Assembly: GCA_011634665.1 (NCBI GenBank)
Contig: WAEK01000006.1
Span: forward strand, 2,054,501-2,118,500
DNA length: 64,000 nucleotides
Reading direction: 5' to 3'
From: Mortierella sp. BCC40632
Taxonomy: Eukaryota > Mortierellomycota > Mortierellomycetes > Mortierellales > Mortierellaceae
Shown in pieces: positions 1-12,000 of this stretch (positions are counted from its first letter, which is position 1; each line of letters starts with the position of its first letter). Position numbers and translations under genes: made by a program. The notes beneath the pieces are model-generated. The model was not told where the DNA came from, did not search any database, and saw nothing but the letters and a program-made list of their open reading frames with translations.

Positions 1-1
1 T

Positions 2-1300
2 TTGACTACCACCATTACTGCCGCTACTACTACTACCACTGCCACTGTTCCTATCACTACTACTACTACTTTGCCCATCTCCCACTACCTCTCACCATTT
101 TACCTATTTCAAACCACTTTTGATGACGCTGTTCTTTTTTTTTTGATTATTTTGATTCATTATTTTTTATATGATTTTGATTTTTATTTTTTTCATTGTT
201 TTTCATTTGTTTTTTTTATTTTATTTTTTGATGATTTCTTTTTTCTTTCCTTTTTCTTTTTCTTTCTTTCTTTCTTCTTCTTTTCTTCTTTCTTTCTTTT
301 TTTTCAATGCCATTTTTTTCCATTTCTTTTCTGCTCCTTAAATTTTCCATCATCCTGGATCTCCCCCCCCCCCCACTCTACTTCTTTTGCTGTTGATTTT
401 TACCACTTCTACCACTTCTACCACTGTCGCTGCATCCTCCACAATCTCCCCCCCACCCCCACTACTACTACGACTATTACGACTACTACGAATACATACC
501 CGTCTACATCTACTATTATAACTTCCACCATCTCTAATACAACAACAACAGCGACAACAACAACATCAGGAATTGTTACTACCACCACCGCTGTCGATCT
601 ACCCGTTGTAACCACAACTCTATCATCCACTGTCCCAATTTCTTCTACTAATACAACCTTTATTACAACACCAAAAGGACCGACGGCATCGACGACTCCA
701 CTTTCACAGAGCACACCTACGTCAGGAAAAACACCCATTCCTCCAGACCAAATCGCTTCTCCATTATCGGATGGTGAGAGAAAGCTAGAAGGAGGCAACT
801 TGAAGGAAACAGATTCAAATCAAGGCCCGGATCTACAAAAGGTGCCATCGCAGTCGAACACTGAGGGACCATCCGGTAACAAAGGACAAAGCCTGGGCCA
901 ACAGCCGGTGAATGCGCCCAAGGATACTTCGTTTGCAGGAGAAACTCCAGTCGAGTCAGATCCATCAGCAGGGAGTACTCAACCTGGTAATGCTGAGTTG
1001 CCAGGGGAGGAGACGGAAGATAGTCCAATAGGTTCAATGGAAATCGATGCTTGTTCATCTTGGTGTGTTGAGGACTTATTGGGGAAGCCTAACTACATGG
1101 ATCTCAAGGCTACCTATGATACTACCAAGCCAGAGTGCATGTCTCAAGGGCCAGAGTCAGAGATTAGCCAGGAATGCAAGAATACTAGGCTTGCACAAAC
1201 GTTACAGGCACACCCTGTAGCGTCAAGAATATTTTTGACAGCCGTTGCCAAGTGCGCAAAGGTTCGCAAATGCCTTTCAACAAAATCCACTCGGTTTTAG
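2..1300 (+). CDS. 3' part of a Thr/Ser-rich protein (partial at left edge)
   Basis: An open frame runs in from the left edge and stops at TAG before 1301. Positions 1-127 and about 430-720 encode Thr/Ser-rich low-complexity sequence. Positions 128-320 are T-rich and would encode an implausible Phe-rich stretch, so this part may be an intron or simple sequence. From about 720 the composition becomes normal: acidic, Gly/Pro/Ser-rich, then a C-terminal segment of about 80 residues with a CSSWC motif and further Cys (PEC, QEC, KC). Thr linkers followed by a Cys-containing C-terminus are common in secreted or wall-linked fungal proteins, so this may be one. I recognise no family. The start lies outside the window. 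Confidence 0.45.
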   Translation: MTTTITAATTTTTATVPITTTTTLPISHYLSPFYLFQTTFDDAVLFFLIILIHYFLYDFDFYFFHCFSFVFFILFFDDFFFLSFFFFFLSFFFFSSFFLFFQCHFFPFLFCSLNFPSSWISPPPHSTSFAVDFYHFYHFYHCRCILHNLPPTPTTTTTITTTTNTYPSTSTIITSTISNTTTTATTTTSGIVTTTTAVDLPVVTTTLSSTVPISSTNTTFITTPKGPTASTTPLSQSTPTSGKTPIPPDQIASPLSDGERKLEGGNLKETDSNQGPDLQKVPSQSNTEGPSGNKGQSLGQQPVNAPKDTSFAGETPVESDPSAGSTQPGNAELPGEETEDSPIGSMEIDACSSWCVEDLLGKPNYMDLKATYDTTKPECMSQGPESEISQECKNTRLAQTLQAHPVASRIFLTAVAKCAKVRKCLSTKSTRF

Positions 1301-1535
1301 AAGAGGTTAACTCAGGGAGTGGTCAAGCGGGGAGAGACGGATGCTGAGGAAAAAAAAAGTTCGCCCCGGATATCACTCCCCGCAGTCACCAGCGCTTATT
1401 AATAAAGAGCATTGCATTCATCTTCCTGGAGAATCCCCTTCTTGTAAATCTCTGTTTTCCTCATCCATCCTACCCAAACGCACGCAATTACACATAAGCC
1501 CCGTTCCCAAAGGATTCAGCCAGCAAAGAGTCATC

Positions 1536-1838
1536 ATGCAGAATCCTCCGCAGCTCGATGGAGTCAAGCACATTCTCCTAGTAATGTCCGGAAAAGGTGG
1601 AGTTGGCAAGTCATCTGTTGCCACCCAACTCGCATTGTCTTTGACTGCTCGTGGCAAGACGGTTGGTGTGCTTGATATCGACCTCTGCGGGCCTTCGATC
1701 CCCCGTATGCTTGGACTTGATGGTAGAAATGTCCATCAGTCTTCTGCAGGGTATGACAGTTAATATCGGAGCTCCCAGACGTATTTATCGAAAGCTCCCA
1801 TTGTTGAGTTTATGCATGACAGCTCTTTGACGAAGCTA

Positions 1839-1874
<36 letters not shown>

Positions 1875-2187
1875 GCTAAAGATGGGTACCAGTATTTGCA
1901 GACGAGAAAAAACAGCTGTGTTGTATGTCGATCGGATTCATGCTTGCAAACAAGGATGACTCTGTAGTCTGGCGTGGCCCTAAAAAGACAGGTAAGAGAG
2001 CTAGGCAGTAATTTGAGTCAAAGCCTGTCAGGTCTCGAAACAGAATACGGAATGGTATCTCTAACGTCTTTTATTCGATCTATTTTTTGCTGTGTAAAGC
2101 CATGATCCGACAGTTCCTAACCGACACATGCTGGGGCGAGCTTGATTATCTGATTGTGGACACTCCGCCAGGTAACAGGATACACCA

Positions 2188-2220
<33 letters not shown>

Positions 2221-2800
2221 AAATCTGTTATGGCAATCCGAGAGAGAAAAGTCTTTAAACTTGCGGATAAAACTAACATACGTTCTCCATGGGCATGGAA
2301 TTCGTAGGAACCTCGGACGAAAACATATCGATCGTCGAACACTTGAAGTCCTACAATCCAGATGGCGTCGTTCTTGTTACAACCCCTCAAGCAGTCGCTC
2401 TCGCTGATGTACGAAAGCAAGTAAGCTTTTGTAGGCAAGTTGATATTCCAGTCTTGGGCTTGATCGAGAACATGAGTGGCTTTATTTGTCCACATTGCTC
2501 AGTAAGTATTATCGACAGTCTTTCTCCCTACTGGTTTAATAATTCATCTCACCCTTCATGGTTCTAACGTTTTGCCTTGACTGCAATACTTAGGAGTGTA
2601 ATAATCTCTTTTCGTCTGGTGGAGGAGAGGCGATGTCTGAAGAGTTTGCTATAAATTTCCTTGGGAGAGTGCCAATCGATCCAACCTTGACTGCTATGGA
2701 TACCAATCTTGTCAATCAATTCCAGTCCTCTTCTTTGTTCCCTGTTTTTGAGACTATCACTGACAATGTTGAGAAGCTCAGTACCCGTCGGCAGGCGTAA
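1536..2800 (+). CDS. CFD1: Cytosolic Fe-S cluster assembly ATPase CFD1/NUBP2
   Basis: P-loop scaffold ATPase of the Mrp/NBP35 family. With Nbp35 it assembles [4Fe-4S] clusters for cytosolic and nuclear apoproteins; POLE, encoded 6 kb downstream, is a known type of client. The deviant Walker [10 protein letters not shown] lies near residue 20, DIDLCGPS and DTPPG follow, and the cluster-binding CPHCSEC motif is near the C-terminus. There is no N-terminal four-Cys ferredoxin-like extension, which favours Cfd1 over Nbp35. Five exons join in phase: 1536-1750, 1882-1991, 2100-2171, 2308-2501, 2594-2800. Introns 1 and 3 carry T31 and A30 tracts. The in-frame upstream start at 1341 would add a non-conserved leader, so the ATG at 1536 ([12 protein letters not shown]) is preferred. 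Confidence 0.93.
1841..1871 (+). repeat. Homopolymer T31 in CFD1 intron 1
   Basis: Uninterrupted run of T ten bases before the 3' splice site of the first CFD1 intron. Confidence 0.95.
2189..2218 (+). repeat. Homopolymer A30 in CFD1 intron 3
   Basis: Uninterrupted run of A shortly after the donor site of the third CFD1 intron. It is the opposite orientation to the T run in intron 1 of the same gene. Confidence 0.95.
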
Positions 2801-2909
2801 TCCAGGGAGGTGTACACTAGTGAAATAAATCTTTGCCGATTAAAAAAGTCACAGCGTTTTCTAGAAGGTAGAGACGCTTTCACCTGCAAACAACTTGACA
2901 AAAGAGACA

Positions 2910-5900
2910 ATGTCGTGGCCAAGGCGGCAGCGGCCGATGCTGCCTGACTTGGCGCAGTGCCTCATCACCCGAGAGACAGGATTCCAGGTATAATCCTCTC
3001 CTTTCTTGTGATTTCTAGAGCAAGTTTATTAGGGAGGCACATTATAGACAGATTCATTCTGGTTCTTACATTTTTAGCCAGGGGACAATCATTTCGAGCA
3101 ATGTGACAACTATGTGTTTTCTCGTCTCTTTGACACTTCAGGATTGTGTGCAAGTCGAAACAAGGCCATTGATGCGGAGGCCATCGACAATCGCATCCAT
3201 GGTCTGGCAGAGAAGATTTCCCTCACAACAACCCAGGATGATGCCAAGGCGCAGGCTCTCCGAGACTACCTCACACAGCTCCGTCAACGCGCCAGAACTC
3301 TCAGAGGAAGCAATGGTGAAAAGCCTACGGTCCTGACAAGTGAAGCCGATCAGGAGGCAGCAGCTCAAAACACATTATCGTCAGTCTTGCTAGTGATGCT
3401 TGAGCTTTCTCAAATGTCAACTAAACCATGTAAAGGCACCGGTTCTGTGCTTAGCTCACATTATGCGGTTCCACAGTCATTGAAAGACGAGATGGAGGGA
3501 CGAGGTAATAGCCTCAAGACTCAAAAGGAACTGGATCAAGAGTATTGGCAATCAATTCTACAGGAGAGTCCATACCAAGGCGACCACTGGAAGATTCCAG
3601 GATTCGATAAGTATTCTATGGATTTGGAGAGGAAAGATGACGAGAGCGACTACGAGGATATGAATCTCGAGCAGGCACCAAAGTCAGTATCTCAGACTCC
3701 ACATGATTCCGGTGATCAACAACAGACTGATTCAAATAGTGTTACTGGCAGCAGTCGGATGAAAAGTGCTATGCTACAACATCTGACAGCTCTAGAAGCA
3801 GATTTGTTAAAGTCGAGTACTGAGAAGCACCAAGATAATGTTCTTCATACCCACCGCAACTACAATCGGATCAAGTTATTAAAGAAGCTACAGTACTGGG
3901 ATGAAGGTAGCCGGGTCGTTTCAAGGGCTTCTACAACCACCATTCACAACATTGGGACCGATCCAGAAAACTCTCCGCTCTTTGATATTCAGGACGCGCC
4001 GGGTCTTTCGATCGCGTTGAGCAAAGCAATGACATGGACGCATTCACAAAGCAGCAATCCTCTGGTGGACGAGGCGGATCTAATCAACGAAATACTACTG
4101 ATCCTACAGAGGCTTCCGAGCGTTGTGTTCACAATGGAGAGCAAAAGTGGCTATTCTGTCAAGGTATTTATTATTACATGGGAAAATTTTATGGACCATA
4201 CTTGCTATCTACGTTTCTTTGCTTACCTTGTATACAGTATTAACACTTACATCTCCTAGCTTAATTCTAGAGTAATGTTATCACATTTGTCGCCGGGAGC
4301 ACTCTATACGCTTATCCAACCACTCTTAAAGGGGGCAGAGGAAACTGCGGAACTTGGTGACTTGGTAGGAAGAATTTGCTCCTCACAATACCGAGCTTAT
4401 GGAAAAGTAATTCAAGCGTTTGCATCGGCAGTAAACATGCAGCTGTCCAAGATCAGTCATCAGTTTTCGGAACTTCAACGGAAATACCAACGATTTCGAA
4501 AAGGTAATTTTTTTCTGCTTGTAACTTATATTCTGTATTTTTTGCTGAGGTACCTCAGTATTCTCAGTCTAACAGCGTTCGAGTTTGTTGTATTGGTAGG
4601 CGAAACGAATCGAGTCGCATCGCTTCTTGAGCTTCGATCTGAGCTGATAGATCCATTGAGTAAAGTCAATATTTTGCTCATGTTTCTGAGGCAATGTCCC
4701 TTCTACAGTACGTTGCCTGTCCTTGGCTTTACGCTTAGAAGACATCAGGTGTTTTTACAGTGAATTTTTCAATTCATTCCGGCACGTGTGTCGCAATCGA
4801 TCTCAAATGTACTAATCATTCTCCAATTCGATAGCATTTTCGACAAATGCCCAAGAGCATAGCTGCTACTATTCCACCACCTTACTCTCAGACCTATTTG
4901 AAAACGTGTGGCGATCAGAGCTCATGGGCATTAGTAGGGAAGTATCCCTCTTCCGATATCTATTACAGCAGAGTTTGAAGCCATTTCTGACTGCTCTCGA
5001 ACGTTGGTTGGCAGGACAGGCGCAAGACTCTGATTCAGATTTCATGATACGGTCGTATGAAACTTTCTTCCTCTTCCTTCCGCCGATTGTTTATGCAATA
5101 CTCATCGCTGATGGTAAAGTTAGGCATGGATCGTACTAACGCGGTGGTGGCAATGCTTGTTAGGGCATCAAATATGGACATAGGATCCAAGGATTTTTGG
5201 GCGGATGGCTACTACTTCTTGACAGAAATTGAGATGGAGAACCCAAGAGGACACGACAGCAACCACGGGGCAACAGCTAGTAATGGTGGTAGCAGCGCCA
5301 GAAATGTTGGGGCTGCATCTGTACGATGGACCGTTCCCACTTTTCTTGATTACCAGACAATGAAGCGGATAATGTATATCGGAAAGGCTGTTCGTATCAT
5401 CGATGCTTTGCTAATGAGAGAGGTAAATGTCCTATAAATGATCCATTGCCCGCAGGATAGTTGTTTTTATTGGCCGCGGACTTATGGGATATCTAACATG
5501 CAAGTCCGAATGTGCGATCGATTTGCTTAGGCGACGATTATGCCGAGGCTAACAGGATTTGCTTCCACGGTCTTCAGTCGGATATTTCCTGAAACAAGGG
5601 TGAGAGAAAGTGGCAGTAGTCAGCTAACAAGCTCATTGACCAACACAGTGAAGCTAGACCTGGAGAAAAAGTTTCCTAAGTATTATTCAATCCTTGCAAG
5701 GCTCTACTCCTTGCCAGAAGCTCATGGCTCTATCCCGTTATCCAATGACTTGGTTGGCCAGTCGGTGTATCTTCTTACTGGTATCACCAGCCATTCAAAT
5801 GCTGGAGAGTGTGGGGAAAGCCACATCGTCCAGACAATGACAAATATAGACTTCAAGAGACGTATGGAGGGCGAGCTTAGCGCAGCTATCCAGGAAAGAT

Positions 5901-8104
5901 ATCTCTTTGTGAATGATGCACTCAAGTCTCTGCTAGAAGACAGGTGTAAGCTGATGTGGCATATTCAAGGAATAGCAGAGTTTTATTTCATGATGCAAGG
6001 CGAAGTTATGCACGCATTTGGAGCCAGTATCTTTCACAAGGTGAGTCAACCGTATACCAGAAAGGAGTGGGAGGATGGATGATCAATTTGTAGAGTTGAT
6101 CCACCTTGCTTCTTGTATGTAAGGATGTCTCATCTTAACTCATCCTCCCATAAACCACTAGATGCAACGCAGGAAACCATGGCGAGACACACATGTCCTT
6201 AGATCAACCTTTTCCCGTGTTGCATCTCGTTGCAACTGGGGCCATATACAGTTTGTAAAAATCAGGATAGATCAGGATGGTTATTCAGTGGAAGATCACA
6301 AAAACAGAGACAATGTTACCAATCAGGGGATACCTCAGAAACCAGACCGTCGCTCGAGAGCACTTTCATCCTCTCGGATCCCATTTTCGGCATTAAAGAC
6401 CCTCCATCTTGATCAAATCACATTTGAATATATGGTAGGTCTATTAGTACCAAATAAGTGATACTAGAACTATACAGATGTTACGATGACTTTTCGCTGA
6501 TTGGTAATATTAGCTCTGATTCATTCTTCTCGCTTTTTACCTGATCTGTTGGTTTTTAGTTACCATGGCCACTCGCTGGCGTGATATATCCAACCGAGAG
6601 CACAAGAAGAATGTATAGTCGTATCACAGGATTGTTGTTTCAAGTAAGAATTGCTAAGCACGCAATGGAGGATGTCTCGTTCCTGAAAGCAAGAGTACCA
6701 CTGATGCGGCGTCGAGGAAAGAAAGGAGGCGTCTACGAAGATGTTCGAAATGTTTCTGTGGAATTTCGGCAGTTCTTGAAGTTGAAAATGAGGCTCACAT
6801 GCTTGGTCAATGACTTGTGGAGCTACCTTATGGTGACTGTGAGTATCCAATATCGAAGAGGATTAGTGTGCCTCAACGATCATTTTTTTTTTTTTTTTTA
6901 TTCTTCTCTCACTCACTCTTTCATCCTGCCTTTCACCTTATAGGTGCTAAACGTGCAACTCAAGCGATACCATGCTCAGATAAGAGGCCAGTGTGATCTT
7001 GATGATATGATGCGATTGGGGGACAGGTTCATTGAGTTATGCTATGAGAGATGCTTCCTCAAGGAGAGAACAAAACCCCTGCATCGCTGTATCATGACCA
7101 TGCTTGATCTCGCGTTCAACTTTGCGGCTCTCTACACGAGCTTCCTCAGGGAGCTTGAAGCGTTGGAAGACAGTGCAGTAGCCCGAGGCACGGCGATTGA
7201 GCATCGCTCGTCATACCCCATGAACTCAACGTATCCGGCTGTAAGAAGTGACGTTTCTGGTCCTAGGTATCGTCATAGTCATGTAAGTTTTGGGCCAGGG
7301 ATACGGCATCAGAGAGGCTACAGAGGTCGAGAGGCCAAGGATTACTGCTCCGATTCGGATTTGAGTGACGATCCTGAAAGTGACTCTTACGATGCAGAAG
7401 GAAGAGGGACCAAGAGTAACAGGGGCGACATGGTAGAGCTTGGTGATTCCAACTTTGCAGAAATGGACGGCAGAATGGACTGTTGCGATCAGGAGGGAGA
7501 AGATGAAGATGAGGAGGATGAGGATGAAGGTGAGGGCGATACACCTGGCCAATCCTGGATGAGCCGAGCCAAAAAGCAAAAGATGAGTGGCCATAACCGC
7601 CGAGATGTGCAGCTGTCATTGTCCCGAGAACAGGCGCCATTACTGTCCATGGATGAGCCTGCTGTGCCAGTGATAGCACTGCCACCTCTCAATTCACACC
7701 CGACGAAGCACACTCAAGGTCCTATTGAGAGATCACATAGAGAAGATGTATGGAGCCCAAGACATAGTAGACGATCAAGTTCTGGTGCACGCAAACGCTC
7801 AAGAAGTCGTTCAAGGGCGCAAGATCGGCCTCTTGACCATGGACCGAGCTCACGTTCAGGATCAGTTTGGTGTGGATCCAAAGCTGGCGAAGAAGGCTGG
7901 AGGCTCCAGACATATGGAGGGCAATTGGAAGCAATTGAGAAAGAGGTTAGCAGGAGCCAAGAGTTCCTTGTTAAAAGTCTAAGGGTCGTTGTAGCCTCCA
8001 ATGCTGCTCGAGGGATGACCTATGAAGATGATGGAGATGAGGAACTAAGGGGTGGCGAAGGTGGATCTAGTTATTTGGATGGATTGATCCTTGCACTTTC
8101 ATAA
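2910..8104 (+). CDS. Gamma-tubulin complex component, GCP5/GCP6 type
   Basis: Spc97/Spc98-family subunit of the gamma-tubulin ring complex, which nucleates microtubules at spindle pole bodies and cytoplasmic sites. The first exon 2910-2987 (MSWPRRQRPMLPDLAQ) joins 3078-4163 and 4260-4503 in phase; at least six more exons follow. GRIP1 features include the LSPGALYTLIQP and YRAYGKVIQAFASA helices, KPFLTALERWLAG and YQTMKRIMYIGKAVR. GRIP2 features include FYFMMQGEVMHAFG, WPLAGVIYP, the LLFQVRIAKHAME helix and LNVQLKRYHAQI. The WPLAGVIYP region resembles GCP5/6 more than GCP2-4, but the exact class is inferred. The last exon (about 6945-8104) adds a tail of about 300 residues beyond the GRIP2 core: a Glu/Asp run, then an Arg/Ser-rich segment. 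Confidence 0.88.
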
Positions 8105-8412
8105 GTCTTCATTAATGTATTATAATAAACCTTGCATGACTCATACCACTCATGCGGTAAAGGGTTGTTGGGATAGTACGGTTACATTTGAGGCTTCATC
8201 TGCTTTTGGCCTACGGAGCCTGGGCGACAGCAAAAAGCGATTAAAGTCTAAGAGATAGTCAATAAGAATGGTTGAGAATACGTTCTGCTGCCGTTTTGAT
8301 GCTGAGCAAAGAGTAGTAGAAGGTACTTACTGCGATCAAGAGATCGCTGCTTGTAACCGGATCCGTACATTTTTCAGTTCTCTACAGCTAAAACTCTGAG
8401 AGCTCTCAACAG
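8105..8412. other. Intergenic: GCP 3' end to small-peptide promoter
   Basis: No coding potential seen. AATAAA-like signals follow the GCP stop (TATAATAAACC near 8120). The right part is the promoter of the secreted peptide gene. Confidence 0.6.
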
Positions 8413-8419
8413 TATAAAA
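8413..8419 (+). promoter_or_regulatory. TATA box of small secreted peptide gene
   Basis: TATAAAA about 150 bases upstream of the ATG at 8561, leaving room for a 5' UTR of roughly 110 bases. Confidence 0.6.
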
Positions 8420-8560
8420 TAGAGGTTTTGACCATGTCATTTCCCATTCCAAACACACACTTACAAGGCAATTAAGCCTCATATTTTTAGTTTGTAGAAT
8501 CTTGCATATACAAGCTCATTTCTCAGAATTGCTTTGAGCGCTCCAACAGCCAAAGGGACC

Positions 8561-8830
8561 ATGAAAACCAAGCGAATCACTTTCGTGATTTGGATATTGC
8601 CCATGGTTGCCGTAGTCCTTGGGACAGTTCAGTGTGCCGTGGCCAGAACAACATTGCCTGTGGTGGAGGAAATGACAGCGAAATCCAAAACAGTTTTGGA
8701 CTTAAAAAACAAGATCACCAGTGGTAGGGCAAGGAGCTGTCTGATATCGTGTGTCGGAGGAAAAGGTTGTGAGATACCCTGCAAGGAGGGCTTAAATATT
8801 CCACCCAACCCTTCGATGGCCCAAACGTAG
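8561..8830 (+). CDS. Small secreted Cys-containing peptide, 89 aa
   Basis: Single-exon ORF starting MKTKRITFVIWILP, with a basic N-terminus and a hydrophobic core ending near VQCAVA, a good signal peptide. The mature part of about 60 residues has a short charged helix (TAKSKTVLDLKNKI) followed by a Cys cluster with spacing CX3C-X5-CX3C (CLISC, CEIPC). It ends at TAG. A clear TATA box precedes it. No family is recognised. It could be a secreted peptide or effector-like protein. The start codon is chosen because the longer frame from 8534 begins with TTG and would bury the signal peptide. Confidence 0.6.
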   Translation: MKTKRITFVIWILPMVAVVLGTVQCAVARTTLPVVEEMTAKSKTVLDLKNKITSGRARSCLISCVGGKGCEIPCKEGLNIPPNPSMAQT

Positions 8831-8859
8831 AAGTAAAAAAATGGCGGTCTGGTGGCTGC

Positions 8860-8889
8860 GTGGCGCCACCAAAACATTTGCTGGCGCGC
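8860..8889 (+). promoter_or_regulatory. GC palindrome and GCGC motif in POLE upstream region
   Basis: The 193 bases before the POLE ATG hold a perfect 10-base palindrome GTGGCGCCAC (8860-8869) and TGGCGCGC (8882-8889). GCGC-core elements bind E2F/MBF-type factors that drive S-phase genes such as replicative polymerases. Seeing the motif here fits, but function is inferred. Confidence 0.3.
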
Positions 8890-9023
8890 TTTTTTTATGT
8901 CTTTCTGTTTGGCTAGCCTTTTGGTGCCACCGAATGTTCAGTGCACGCATCTGACCATCCAGCACTGCCACCGCATCAGGAACTTAGGAGGCATACTCCA
9001 ACCATTCCTCTACAACATCGACT

Positions 9024-12000
9024 ATGGGAATTAAAAAGAAGACAACATTTGGCCTAATGCCTTCCTCTGCCCAGGGAGGTGGCCGAGGCAGAGGTGCCCG
9101 GAGAGGGAGGACCCCATACAGATCTGCCTCATCCATGTCCCATGCCACCACAACCTCTGCACAAGCAGCCTCAGGTTCATATGTTGCTACGGGCGATGAA
9201 GGCACCCATATTGAGCAGCGCTTCGAAGACATTGCACTACAGGATGAAATCGACGAGAAGCTCGGATTCTACAAATTCCAGGAGGGGCCAGAAAAGTTAG
9301 GATGGCTGATCAATCAGCATGCTGTAAGGAAATCGATGACAAGACCTTGGGACCTGAATGTTTATAGTTCTGAAACAATTGGATGGCCTGTTGATCGTCA
9401 CTCTCTACCAATGCGATAGACAATAGTAAAGGATGATGACTGGGCGTCTGGACGGTCGGCTATCGACTATTACTTTATCCAAGACGATGGCGATATGTTC
9501 AAAGTCAGTTTGAAGTACAGTCCTTACTTCTATGTTGCAGCCAAGGTACATGCTTGAACATCTCCTTTGATCACAGATCCTACCCTCTCGTTCCCTCGTG
9601 CATGACGTTATTGAGAAGTCGACTTTTTAACATGACTCTGTTCTTGAATGACATCATAGCCTGGATTCGAAGGCGATGTCGAGGAATATATCCGAAGGCG
9701 TTTCGAGAACACAGTCGAAAAAATTTCCCGCGTACAGAAGGAAGACCTGAACATGGTAACAATAACGTGGAATGGCTGTCTTGCACAAAACCTCAAGTGC
9801 AGCTGAATTTACAGAGTAGACGCCTAATTTGCTCACTTGTATGATACATCCCATTCGGGACTTGTATGAATGCTTCGTTGGGATCACTAGGCAAATCATC
9901 TTGTTGGAAACTCCCGAATTTTTATCAAATTGTCATTCAGGAACGTTATGGATCTTCTTTCAGTCCGGAAGGTATTACTTCCTGCAGCACAGAAGAATAT
10001 GGCCAAATTGTCGGTCCTAGACACATATGCGGAAACAGTCAGCGCAATGGCAGGAGGCGGCTTAGGCATGAATATAGATCATGAGCCAATCTCAACCAAG
10101 GCTGGAGGTGGCGATGGATTGGATTACATTGTCGATATCCGCGAGTATGATGTGCCCTATACTATCCGTGTAGCCATCGACAAAGGTAACCGTCGTGTTT
10201 GGCTTTAGACATGAAGTACAAAGAGATCCTGTAGCACAAGTGCTCTTCTCTTCTGAATCTCTATCTACCTAAGATTGCTCTAACAAGATTTGATCCGCCG
10301 TCGTTAACTATTTTTTTTTTAGACATCCGTATTGGTCTGTGGTACACCGTCAAAGTAACCCCTCAAGAAGTATTCATTAGCCGGCAATTTGACAGAGTCT
10401 CTCGAGCTGAGCCCGTGGTTCTTGCTTTTGATATTGAGACCACAAAGTTGCCGCTCAAGTTCCCAGACGCGACCATCGACTCTGTGATGATGATTTCCTA
10501 TATGATTGATGGACAGGTAAATCCAAAGAAGGCATTACCACGCGGTGATAATACATGATGACCCAGCGTTCACGAAATAGAAACTCATTCTCTGGATCTC
10601 TATGCTCCTCTGGGATCTTGCTTACTCGTAGGGATTTCTGATCACAAACCGTGAGATCGTTTCACAAGACATTGATGACTTTGAATATACCCCCAAGCCC
10701 GAGTATGAGGGCTTGTTTACAATCTTCAATGAACCAAACGAGGTTTGTGAATCTATGGATCTTTTGACTATGTTTTCGCTCTCTGGTGCTCATGCCGATC
10801 ACTCACAGCTTTTTATTTTATTTTATTTTTTAAAAAAAAAAAAAAAAAAACTTTATTACCCTTCAAACCTCTAACTACAGGAGGAGTGCATCCGCAGGTT
10901 CATCCAGCATGTACAGGAAGTTAAGCCTACAGTATTTGTCACATACAACGGAGACTTTTTCGATTGGCCGTTCATGGAGGCCAGATCAAAGATCCATGGC
11001 ATTGATATGTTCCATGTAAGTCAGGACATTTAATGCTTATTATCTCGTTTAAATTACCAAGTGGCTGGAAACTGAAGTCGTCATTATATACATTTTTAGG
11101 AAATTGGTATCAAGAAGGACGATGAGGACGAATATAAATCCAACACAGCGGTGCACATGGATGCCTTCCGATGGGTTAAACGAGACTCTTACTTGCCAAT
11201 GGGATCTCAGGGCTTGAAGTCAGTGACCAAGGAAAAGCTTGGGTATAATCCAATGGAACTGGATCCTGAGGACATGACGCGTTTTGCCTCAGAACGACCT
11301 CAGACGTTGGCTCAGTACTCGGTCTCCGATGCAGTAGCGACATATTATCTCTATATGAAATACGTCCACCCCTTCATTTTCTCTCTCTGCAACATCATTC
11401 CTATGAATCCTGATGAGGTTTTGAGAAAGGGTTCTGGAACTCTATGTGAGACACTTCTCATGGTAAGTGGTGTGTGTTTGATGTTCAGCTAGCTCATGAC
11501 CGATCTAACTCATTGAAGAATCGATATTTTTGATTCATTTTAACGCATTACTTTCTGGACACTAGGTTGAGGCCTATCAAGGAAATATCATTATGCGGAA
11601 CAAGCATGCGGAGTCTCATGGAAAAATGTTTGAAGGCCACTTACTTGACAGCGAGACATATGTTGGAGGGCATGTTGAGGCTCTGCAGGCCGGTGTCTAC
11701 CGAAGCGACATCCCGAACAACTTTACAATCGTTCCTGAGATGGCTCAACAACTCATTGATGACCTGGATGCAGCTCTCAAGTTCAGCATTGAGGTCGAGG
11801 GCCAACTAAAGATGGAAGATGTTTTGAACTACGACGAGGTAATGTTTTGGTCGTATTCCATTTTTTTTATATAGATATAGATATAGATATAGATATATAT
11901 GCTAAACACGCTCCCTTCATTGCCCCATCTAGGTCAAGAATACAATTATCGAAAAACTTGTCGACCTCCGAGATCGACCAATCCGAAGCGAAGAGCCTCT

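Noticed and set aside
418..798. Minus-strand 126-codon frame
   Set aside because: Antisense of the Thr-rich triplet stretch; Val-rich composition is a shadow of ACT/ACC codons.
8841..8957. Short membrane-like frame (MAVWWLRGATK onward, 38 codons) right after the peptide gene
   Set aside because: Only 10 bases after the stop, within the POL2 upstream region, no signals; most likely chance.
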